DNA from: Zygnema cylindricum | Lineage: Eukaryota; Streptophyta; Zygnematophyceae; Zygnematales; Zygnemataceae | DNA length: 41,614 bases | Direction: 5' to 3' | Assembly (NCBI GenBank): GCA_037447655.1 | Contig: JBBHKE010003568.1 | Span: 31,135-72,748, forward strand | Shown: positions 1 through 11,100 of the stretch, piece by piece | Layout: every line of letters begins with the position of its first letter | Numbering within the stretch: position 1 is the stretch's first letter | The notes under the pieces: generated by a model | The model's input: the letters and a program-made list of their open reading frames with translations, nothing else | What the model was told of the DNA's origin: nothing | Databases searched by the model: none | Program-made: the position numbers and the translations under genes

Positions 1-228
1 ATTGTTAAGAGCAATCGCAATTAACAATTACATTAAATCTATTGTTGAGGACAACCGCGATTGTCAAACACATTCAATCCATTGTTTTGGACAATCGCGA
101 TTGTTATACACATCAAATCTATTTTTAATAACATTCGCGATTGTCAAACATATTCAATCCAATGTTAAGAAAAATAGCGATTGTCAAGCACATTCAATCC
201 ATTGTTAAGGATAATCGCGATTGTCAAT
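1..228 (+). repeat. Family B satellite, 40-bp monomers (left edge)
   Basis: About 5.7 tandem monomers of 40 bp start at 1, 41, 81, 121, 161 and 201. Typical monomers begin ATTGTTAAGGACAATCGC and carry the 16-bp perfect palindrome GACAATCGCGATTGTC; the second half reads about AAACACATTCAATCC. Copies differ by several substitutions, so this part of the array is old. It changes into family A at about 225-240. An open frame through 2-208 exists only because the 40-bp period is stop-poor, and it shows a 40-residue periodicity; it is not a gene. The array may continue beyond the left edge. Confidence 0.9.
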
Positions 229-3200
229 AACAAAAATTGTAAACTAACTTACACATACTGTAGCGATAACAAGAATTGTAACCTAACTTACACAAACTGT
301 TAACGCTAACAAGAATTGTAACCTAACCTACTCAAACTGTTAGCGCTAATAGGAATTGTTACCTAACTTACACGAACTGTTAGCGATAAAAAGAATTGTA
401 ACCTAACTTATACAAACTGTTAGCGCTTACAATAATTTTTATCTAAACTACACATATTGTTAGCGCTAACAGGTTTTGTTACCTAACTTACACAAACTGT
501 TAGCGCCAACAGGAGTTGTTATCTAAATTACATTAACAATTAACGCTAACGAGAATTGTTACCTAACTTACACAAACCGTTAGCGATAACAAGAAATGAA
601 ACCTAACTTACACAAACGATTAGTGATAACAAAAATTGTAACCTAACTTACACAAACTGTTAGCGATAAAAAGATTTGTTACCTAAATTACACAAACTGT
701 TAGTGATAACAAATATTGTATCCTAACTTACACAAACTGTTAGCGTTAACAAGAATTCTTAGCTTAACTTACACAAACTGTTAGCTCTATCAAGAATTTT
801 TACCTAAACTACACAAACTGTTAGCGCTAACAGAAATTGTAACCTAACTTACACAAACTGTTAGCGCTAACAAGAATTGTAACCTAACTTACACAAACTG
901 TTAGCGCAAAGGAATTTTAACATAAACTACACAAACTGTTAGCGTTAACAAGAATTATTACCTAACTTACACAAACTGTTAGCGATATCAAGAATTGTAA
1001 CCTTTTTAAAACAAACTGTTAGCGATAACGAGAAATGTAACCTAACTTACACAAACAGTTAGCACTATCAATAATTGTTACCTAAACTACATAAACTGTT
1101 AGTGCTAACAGGAATTGTATCCTAACTTACACAAACTGTTAGCGCTAACAAGAATTGTTACCTAAACTACATAAACTGTTAGTGCTAACAGGAATTGTAT
1201 CCTAACTTACACAAATTGTTAGCGCAAAGTAATTGTAACCTAAACTACACAAACTGTTAGCGGTAACAGGAATTATTACCTAACTTACACAAAGTTTTAG
1301 CACTAACAGGAATTGTAACCTAACTTACACAAACTCTTAGCGATAGCAAGAATTGTAACCTAACTTACAGAAATTGTTAGCGATAATAAGAATTGTATCC
1401 TAACTTACACAAATTGTTAGCGCTTACAAACATTGTTATCTAAATTACACAAACATTTAGCGCTAACAAGAATTTTTACCTAAATTATACAAATTGTTAG
1501 CGCAAACACGAATTATAACCTAACTTATAGAAACTGTTAGCGCTAACAAGAATTGTTTTCTAAATGACACAAACTGTTAGAGCTAACACGAATTGTAACC
1601 TAACTTACAAAAAGTGTTACCGCTAACAGGATTTGTTATCTAAATTACACAATCTGTTAACGCTAATAGTTATTGTTACCTAACTTGCAAAAATTGTTAG
1701 CGCTAACACGAATTGTTACCTAACTTATAGAAACTGTTAGCGCTAACAAGAATTGTAACCTAACTTACACAAACTGTTAGCGCTAACAAGAATTGTTACC
1801 TAAACTACACAAACAATTAGCGCTAACACGAATTGTTACCTAACTTACAGAAACTGTTAGCGCTAACAATTATTGTTTTCTAAATTAAACAAACTGTTAA
1901 CGCTAACTGGGATGGTTACCTAACTTACACAAACTGTTAGCGCTAACAATATTTTTTATCTAAACTACACAACTTGTTACCGCTAATAGGATTTGTTACT
2001 TAACTTACACAAACTGTTAGCGGTAACAGGAATTCTTATCTAAATTACACAAACTATTATCCTAATAGGAGTAGTTATCTAAATTACACAAACAATTAAC
2101 GCTAACACCAATTGTTACCTAACTGACACAAACTGTTAGAGCTAACAATGAGTGTAACCTAACTAACACAAACTGTTAGCGCTAACATGAATTGTTACCT
2201 AACTTACACAAACTATTAGCGCTAATAAGAATTGTAACCTAACTTACACAAACTGTTGGCGCTAACAAGAATTGTTATCTAAATACACAAAGTCTTAGCG
2301 TTAAAATCAATTGTTACCTAACATTCACAAAGTGTGAGCGCTAACAAGAATTGTTACCTAACTTACACAAACTCTAAGCGATAACAAGAATTGTAACCTA
2401 ACTTACACAATTAGTTAGTGGTAACAAAAATTGTAAACTAACTTACACAAACAATAGTGATAAAAAGAATTGTAACCTAACTTACACAAACTGTTAACGC
2501 TAACAAGAATTGTAACCTAACCTACTCAAACTGTATGTGCTAATAGGAATTGTTACCTAACTTACACGAAATGTTAGTGCTAATAGGAATTATAACCTAA
2601 CTTACACAAACTCTGAGCGATAACAAGAATTGTAACCTAACTTACACAATTAGTTAGTGGTAACAAAAATTGTAATCTAACTTACACAAAGTGTTAGCTC
2701 TTACAATAATTTTTATCTAAACTACACATATTGTTAGCGCTAACAGGTTTTGTTACCTAACTTACACAAACTGTTAGCGTTAACAAGAATTGTTAACTAA
2801 ACTACACAAACTGTTAGCGCTAACAAGAATTGTAACTTAACTTACACAAACAGTTAGCGCTAACAAGAATTGTTACTAAACAACACAAACTGTTAGTGCT
2901 ATCAGAAACTGTAACCTAACTTACACAAACTGTTAGCAGTAACAAGAATTGTAACCTAACTTACACAAACTGTTAGTGTTAACAGGAATTATTACCTAAC
3001 TTACACAAACTGTTAGCGATAACAAGAATTGTAACCTTACTAACACAAACTGTTAGCGATAACAAGAAATGTAACCTAACTTACACAAACAGTTAGCAAT
3101 AATTAGAATTGTAACCTAACTTCCACAAACTGTTAGCGTTTACAAAAATTGTTATCTAAATTACACAAACATTTAGCGCTAACAAGAATTGTTACCTAAC

Positions 3201-6200
3201 TTACACAAACTGTAAGCGCTAACATGAATTGTTACTTAACTTATAAAAACTGTTAGCGCTAACAGAAATTGTAACCTAACTTACCCAAACTGTTAGCGCT
3301 AACAAGAATTTTTATCTAAACTACACAACTTGTTAGCGCTAACAGGATTTGTTACTTAACTTACACAAACTGTTAGCGGTAACAAGAATTGTTATCTAAA
3401 TTACACAAACTATTATCCTAATAGGATTAGTTATCTAAATTACACAAACAATTAACGCTAACACCAATTGTTACCTAACTGACACAAACTATTAGAGCTA
3501 ACAATGATTGTAACCTAACTAACACAAACTGTTAGCGCTAACAGGAATTGATATCAAACTTACACAAACTAATAGCAATAACAAGAATTGTAACCTAACT
3601 TACACAAACTGTTAGCGCAAACAGGAATTGTAAACTAACTTACACAAATCATTAGCTAACAAGAATTCTTACCTATACTACACAAACCGCTAGCACTAAC
3701 AAGAATTGTTACCTAACTTTACCACTGTTAATATAACAAGAATTGTTGTTACTCTACTTACACAAAATGTTAGCGCAAACAGGAATTCTAAACTAACTTA
3801 CACAAACTGTTAGCGATAACAAGAATTGTAACCTAACTTACACAAACTGTTAGCGCTAACAAGAATTCTTACCTATACTACACAAACTGTTAGCACTAAC
3901 AAGAATTGTTACCTAACTTACACAAACTGTTAGCGTTAACAAGAATTGTTACCTAATTTACACAAACTGTTAGCGCAAACAGGAATTGTAAACTAACTTA
4001 CACAAACTGTTAGCGCTAACAAGAATTGTTACCTAACTTACACAAATTGTTAGTGCTAAAAAGAATTATTACCAAAATATCACAAACTGTTAGCGCTAAC
4101 AAGAATTGTTACCTAACTTACACAAACAATTAGCACTAAAATGAATTATAACCTAACTTACACAAAGTGTGAGCGCTAACAGGAATTGTTATATAAATAA
4201 CACAAACAATTAGCTCTAACAACAATTTTTATCTAAATAACACGAAATGTTGGCGCTAATTGGAATTGTTACCTAACATACACAAACTGTTAGCGCTAAC
4301 AACAATTCTTTTATAAATTACACAAACTGTTAGCGCTAACAAACTTGTAAACTAACTTACACAAAGTGTTAGTGCTAACAGGAATTGTTATCTAAACTAC
4401 ACAAACTATTAGCCCTAACAGCAATTGTTTTCTAAATTACACAAACTGTAAGCGCTAACAAGAATTGTTACCTAACTTACACAAACTGTTAGCGCTAACA
4501 AGATTTATTATCCAAATAACACGAACTGTTAGAGCTACCAGGAATTATAACCTAACTTTTAAAAACTGTTAGCGCTAACAAGAATTGTAACCTAACTTAC
4601 ACAAACTGTTAGTGCTAACAAGTATAGTTACCTAACTTTTTAAAAATGTAAGCGCTTACACGAATTGTTTCCTAACTTATAGCACCTGTTAGCGCTAACA
4701 AGAATTGTTTTCTAAATTACACAAACTATTAGCGCTAACACAAATTGTAACCTAACTTACACAAAGTGTTAGCGCTAACAGGATTTGTTATCTAAATTAC
4801 AGAAACTCTTAGCGCTAACAAGAATTATTATCTAAATAACATGAAATGTTAGCGCTAACAGGACTTGTTACTTAACTTCCACAAACTGTAAGGGCTAATA
4901 GGAATTGTTACCAAACTTATAAAAATTGTTAGCGCTAAAACAAATTGTTACCTAACTTACAATAACTGTTAGCGCTTACAAAAATTGTTATCTAAATTAC
5001 ACAAACTTTTAGCGCTAACAGGAAATTTTACCTAAATTACACAAATTGTTAGCGCTAACACGAATTATTACCTAACTTATAGAAACTGTTAGCGCTAACA
5101 AGAATTGTTTTCTAAATTACACAAACTGTTAGCGCTAACTTTGTTTTGTAACCTAACTTACACAAAGTGTTAGTGCTAACAGGATTTATTACCTAAATTA
5201 CACAATCTGTTAACTCTAACGGTAATTGTTACCAAACTTGCAAAAATTGTTAGCGCTAACACGAATTGTTACCTTAATTACATAAACTCTTAGCGCTAAC
5301 AAGAATTGTTTTCTAAATTACACAAATTGTTAGCGCTAACAGGAATTGTTACCTAACTTACACAAACTGTAAGCGCTAACAGGAATTGTTACCTAACTTA
5401 TAAAAACTGTTAGCGCTAACACAAATTGTTACCTAACTTACAAAAATTGTTAGCGCTAACAAAAATAATAACATAACTTACACAAATTGTTAGCGCTAAC
5501 AGGAATAATAACCTAGCTTACACAAACTGTTAGCGCTAACAACTATTGTGACCTAACTTACACAAACTGCTAGCGTTAACAAAAATTGTTACCTAACTTA
5601 CACAAAATTTTAGCGCTAACAGGAATTGTTACCTAACCTACCTAACCTAAACAAACTGTTAGCGGTAACAAGAATTGTAACCTAACTTCCACAACTATCA
5701 GCGTTAACAAGTATTGTTATCTTAATTACACAAACCGTTAGCACTAATAGGAATTGTTACCTAACTTACACAAATTGATAACGCTAACAAGAATTGTTGA
5801 CTAACTTGCAAAAATTGTTAGCGCTAACAGGAATTGTTACCTAACTTACACGAAATAAAAGCACTAAAAAGAATTGTTACCTAACTTACACAAACTGTTA
5901 GCGCTAACAGGAATTGTTACCTAACTTACACAAACTGTTAGCGCTAACAGGAATTGTTACCTAACTTACACAAATTGTTAGCGCTAACAGGAATTGTTAC
6001 CTAACTTACACAAACTGTTAGCGCTAACAGGAATTGTTACCTAACTTACACAAACTGTAAGCGCTAACAGGAATTGTTACCTAACTTGTAAAAACTGTAA
6101 GCGCTAACACAAATTGTAACCTAACTTACAAAAACTGTTAGCGCTAACAAAAATTATAACATAACTTACACAAACTGTTAGCGGTAACAAGAATTGTAAC

Positions 6201-7087
6201 CTAACTTCCACAAACTATCAGCGTTAACAAGTATTGTTATATAAATTACACAAACTGTTAGCACAAATAGGAATTGTTACCTAACTTACACAAATTGTTA
6301 ACGCTAACAAGAATTGTTACCTAACTTGCAAAAATTGTTAGCGCTAACAAGAATTGTTACCTAACTTACACAAAATGTTAAGGCTAACAAGAATAGAAAC
6401 CTAACTTACAAAAACTATTAGCGCTAACAGGAATTGTTACCTAACTTACACAAACTGTTAGGGCTAATAAGAATTGTTACCAAAATTACACAAACTGTTA
6501 GCGCTAACTAGAATTATTATCTAAATAACACAAACTGTTAGCGCTAACAGCAATTGTTACCTAACTTACAAAAACTGTCAGCGGTAACAAAAATTGCTAT
6601 CTAAATTACACAATCTTTTAGCACTAACATTAATTGTTACGTAAACTACACAAACTGTTAGCCCTAACAAGAATTGTAACCTAACTTACACAAACTGTTA
6701 GCGCTAACAAGAATTGTTACCTAACTTACAGAAAGTGTGAGCGCTAATAGGAATTGTTATCTAAATTACACACACAGTTAGCGCTAACAAGAATTGTTAT
6801 ATAAATTACACAAACAATTAGCGCTAACAAGAATTGTTACCTAACTTACACAAACTGTAAACGCTTACAGGACTTGTTACCTAACTTGCAAAAACAGTTA
6901 GCGCTAACACAAATTGTTACCTAGCTTACACAAACTGTTAGCGCTAATAAGAATTGTTACCTAACTTACACAAATTGTTAGCGCTAAAAAGAATTATTAC
7001 CAAACTTACACAAACTCTTAGCGCTAACAGGAATTGTTACATAAATTACACAATCTATTAGCGCTAACGAGATTTGTTACCTAACTT
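229..7087 (+). repeat. Family A satellite, forward arm, about 170 monomers of 40 bp
   Basis: A continuous tandem array with a 40-bp period. The consensus monomer joins TTACCTAACTTACACAAA to CTGTTAGCGCTAACAG and then GAATTG. CTGTTAGCGCTAACAG is a 16-bp perfect palindrome with an AGCGCT centre. Recurrent variants are TTATCTAAATTACAC in place of TTACCTAACTTACAC, and GTTAGCGATAAC, which breaks the palindrome. The GCGATAAC variant is common up to about 3.9 kb and rare after it, so at least two subfamilies are stacked. Longer blocks are duplicated inside the array, for example near 2101 and 3457, and near 448 and 2722. No gene is visible. The array was one piece with 13533-14790 before the Copia insertion. 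Confidence 0.95.
5880..6080 (+). repeat. Recently homogenised monomer block in family A
   Basis: Five consecutive monomers are nearly identical to each other, differing by only one or two bases, whereas neighbouring monomers usually differ at several positions. This suggests a recent local amplification, by unequal crossover or slippage, inside an older array. Confidence 0.7.
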
Positions 7088-7092
7088 ACAGA
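7088..7092. repeat. Target-site duplication of the Copia element, left copy (ACAGA)
   Basis: ACAGA directly precedes the TG of the left LTR and is repeated at 13528-13532 directly after the CA of the right LTR. A 5-bp duplication is the usual product of Ty1/Copia integration. It fixes both element ends and shows that the element sits at its original insertion site, within a TTACAGAAAC satellite monomer. Confidence 0.95.
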
Positions 7093-8133
7093 TGTAACTC
7101 TGAGACCTCCATAAGTCCTCAGAGTGGACAGCTTCCAAGAAGCCTCTAGGATAATCCTGACCCCTTTGTGATTAAGCAAAGATAGCTGCCACCCTGGCAG
7201 ACAAAAACGCTGACCAACTTCACCCCTGTGAAGACAAGACTCCCCTGAGTCGATAGCAAAAAGAATCTTTGAATTTGCTCCCCTGAGCAGTAAGTTATGG
7301 GGGGTCAAAGTTGACCTTTTATACAGAAGCTCTCTGGGAGAGGGGGTCCTATCTTCTAATTTTTCTAAGTCCTATCTCTCTCACAGACTCTATCTACTGA
7401 TGTACGAACCAATCAGAATTGAGTTCCGTACGTAAAAGTACAGCCGCCGGTGTACTTTATGTACGGACATTGTACGACATGGCCAAAATGTCGACACATG
7501 TCAAATCCGGATTCGGTGCCATGATCTCCGGAGATTCTACGATCCAACGGAATTTCGCCACGCGTCATCCGATGTGGCGATGGCCACAAACCGCCGAAAT
7601 CTTCCTCCGTGATCTCGGCGCTAATCCCGGCCGTCCGATTAAATTCAGATTTAATCGTGGCCGTAATAAATACATGCGCGGTATTTGTTTCACTTCCGAA
7701 ACAAATGGGCGGTATTGATTCGTAATCCGTACTATCATTCGTACCGGATCTATGCATCCCGTAAATCGTAACAGTTAAATGAATTATCGTATGTATTCTA
7801 ATTTATATAATTATCAAACTACATAGTACGTAATACTACTGCTAGATCTAACGGCTAAGGCTACCGGCTATTTCCTATCTGCCGGCCGGTAGGTACAAGG
7901 ATCAAATCCTGCCGCCGGCACATTCCTTTTAAATAAATAAATAAATCCTAGTATAAAATTCCCGTAAACCTCAGGATAGCCAAGGTAGCCATGGCTCTAG
8001 CTTCCTCTCCAATTTCTCAGTGACTGCGACAAGTTTGAGATTTGGAGAGAGAAGTTAGAGGTAGACTGCCTCGGCTTCTTTCTATATTTCTATTCAGACC
8101 TAGAAAATACTAATAAAACCATTAGTTTCTACA
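7093..8133 (-). repeat. Copia 3' LTR (1041 bp)
   Basis: In element orientation it starts TGTAGAAACTAATGG and ends GAGTTACA, with the usual TG...CA ends. It matches 12486-13527 over its full length except for about four substitutions and one missing G near 7407. It carries the same TATA-like box (7315-7323, minus strand), the inverted W-box pair (7303-7316) and two hairpin-forming dyads (7426-7466 and 7683-7706). Short open frames inside it recur in the other LTR and are not genes. Confidence 0.96.
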
Positions 8134-8146
8134 CTCCCCTTATTTT
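8134..8146 (-). other. Copia polypurine tract
   Basis: AAAATAAGGGGAG on the minus strand ends exactly at the first base of the 3' LTR. It is the expected primer site for plus-strand DNA synthesis. It directly abuts the gag-pol stop codon with no intervening base. Confidence 0.9.
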
Positions 8147-11100
8147 CTAGTCAATCTTTAATTTCAGACCACACTTCTCCCTGCAAAAAATTAGCTTAGG
8201 GGAAGGCACAGGTTTGGTCATCATATCTGCTACCATCTCACTATCTGGTCTGTACTCTAAACTGATTATTTTGTTTTCTACTTTCTCTCTAACAAAACTG
8301 AGTCTGATGTCCATGTGTTTGGCTTTAAAATGGTGTTTAGGATTGGCAGAGATAGCGATTGCTGCCTGATTATCACAAAATATTTTCTGCACACCACTCT
8401 TAAGGTGACCAAGCTCACCAAGCAAAGACTTGACCCACATCAATTCTTTTACAGCAGAGCAAGAGGCCATATACTCAGCCTCCATGGTGGACTGAGCAAT
8501 AACCTTTTGCTGTTTGCTACTCCAACAGCAAGCCCCATCACCCACATATAATACATATCCAGAAGTACATCTCCTCATCGGAGCATCACCATAACTGGCA
8601 TCACTCCAAGTAGTGATGTCAGTATTCTCCCCACCCAAATGCAACCATAGATCTCTAGTTCCTACCAAGTATCTAAGGACTCTCTTAGCTGCCTCCCAAT
8701 CCTTCTTAGTGGGAGCATTTAGACTTCTACTCAGCACTCCTACAGCTGCAGCTAAATCCGGCCGGGTACAATTCATAAAATAGATTAGACTTCCCACTAC
8801 TTGCCTGTAAGGAATAGTCTGCATGAACTTCTGTTCATCAGGAGATAATTCCTCGTCTAAGACTATGACTCCTTCTTCCTCACTCCCCTCACTTCCCTTC
8901 TTCAACTCCATTGGAGTTGTACAACTATTAGCTTTATCCATTTGAAATTTTTCAAGCATGTTCCCTATTGCTTCTTTTTGAGTCAATCTTATAATTTTCC
9001 TTTTTCGGTCTCTCTCTACTTGAATTCCCAAAATATATCTTGCTTCTCCCATATCCTTCATTTCAAATCTCCCCTTAAGATCGGTTTTCAGTTTGTTAAT
9101 TTTTTCCATTGATTTACTTAATACAAGCAAATCATCAACATAAATTGCAATAAATATCAAACCTTCCTCATCTTCGAAAACATAGATTGAGTGATCTGAG
9201 CTGATCCGAATATATCCCAGACCGGTAAGAAACTCATCAAGCTTCTTATTCCATTGTCGAGGTGCCTGTTTCAAACCATAAAGAGATTTAATCAGCCGGC
9301 ATACCTTACTCTCCTCTCCTTCTTCCACAAACCCTTCGGGTTGTCGCATGAAGATCTCCTCTTCCAATTCTCCATGCAAAAAGGCTGTTTTTATGTCCAT
9401 CTGGTGCACTTCCATGTCTTCCGCCGCCGCTAAACTGAGAAGTATGCGGACGGAGGGAAATCTGACCACCGGAGCAAAGGTTTCCTCGTAGTCAATTCCT
9501 TCCTTTTGTGTAAATCCCTTTGCCACTAATCTGGCCTTGTAGCGCTCGATTGTGTTATCTGGGTTCAGTTTTAGTTTGAAAACCCACTTACAACCGATTG
9601 GTTTTCGGTTAGGTGGACAGTCCACCAGCTCCCAAGTATCGGCTGCCATGATTGAAGCCATCTCCTCATTGATGGCTGTCTTCCATCGGTTTCTTTCTGG
9701 ACAAGTCATCGCCTCTCCATAAGTTTGAGGTTCATCTTGATGAGATAGTTTAGTTACCTTGTTAATAACCTGTTTTTCTTGCAGTCTTTTGCTACTTCTC
9801 CTCCCCCCCTCAAAATCTGAGGCCGGAATAGATGGTTCTCGTGGATTCTTTCGAACAAACTCGGCTTCTCCCCTATCCCTTGATTCCGAATCAATTTCCA
9901 CCACGTCTTCCGCTTCGAGTAGAGTTGTCACTGGAGTTTCCACAGCCGAGTCCTTTTCGGTCTGATTTGTTCCTGCAAGAATGTCATCTTCTCTAAAACC
10001 TGGATAGTTAGGAAGCTCAAAGTCATCGGAATTTTCTGACTCAAATCTGATTTTTACTGACTTCGTATATTTGAAGGGATCTACAGACTTTCCTTCATCC
10101 ATAACTACTAGATGCTTTACTAAGATTATATCTTCCCTTTTTAGATCATAAACTCTATATCCTTTAACATCTTCATCATATCCTAATAAGTATCCTGGTT
10201 TTCCTTTAGGATCTAGCTTCCAATTGGACCGATCAGTATCTAGACTGAACACTTGACTGCCGAAAACCTTTAAGTGAGATATGTCTGGTTTCCGGCCTGT
10301 CCATCTCTCATAAGGTGTTTGATCATTTATAGCTGAAGTAAGAACTCTATTCTTGAGGTAATTAGCACAGTTCATTGCTTCTGCCCAAAACCTTTTCCCT
10401 ATCCTTTTATCTGACAACATACTTCTAGCACTATCACTTAGTGTTCTATTTAACCTCTCAGCTACCCCATTCTGTTCAGGATTTTCTGGAACTGTCTTTT
10501 GGTGTTGAACCCCATCTTCCCTCAGAAAATCCTCAAACTGGTTAGAAGTATACTCTCCACCATTGTCACTCCTTACTCTCTTGATTGGAGTTTCATGGAG
10601 TTTTTCGCTCCATGCTTTATATTGTCTAAAACAATTCTCAGCTTCGGACTTGTTTTTCAAAAAATATACCCGGGAATACCGAGACCAATCATCAGTTATA
10701 GTCATCATAAATCTCTTCCCCCCCGGTGAGGGTACTTTAGCCGGTCCCCAAATATCTGTGTGTACTAGATCTAGAATTTTTTCTCCCTTATAGGTGGCTG
10801 ACTTAGGAAAGGGTAATCTGTGTGCTTTACCTTGAGCACATCCACTACAATCACTTATATCATCACTCTCACTGAACTGAATCCCTTCCACCACTCCCAT
10901 CTTTTTCATCTCTCTTAACTTATCTAGATTCACATGCCCAAGCCTCTTATGCCACATCATAATATCATGAACACCAGCATAATAAAGTTTCTTCTTTTCA
11001 TTACTTAAGATCAGCCTAAACATCCCATGGCTACCTTTCTCAGCAATGAAATAGACATCATCCTCAAAACTAGCAGTAAAGACTCCTTCCCTAGTGCTAG

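Noticed and set aside
2-208. 68-codon open frame at the left edge
   Set aside because: It lies entirely in 40-bp satellite monomers and its product has a 40-residue period; open only by composition.
7413-7757. 114-codon frame (and its partner at 12807-13151)
   Set aside because: The same frame appears in both LTR copies and has no recognisable domain; it is LTR sequence.
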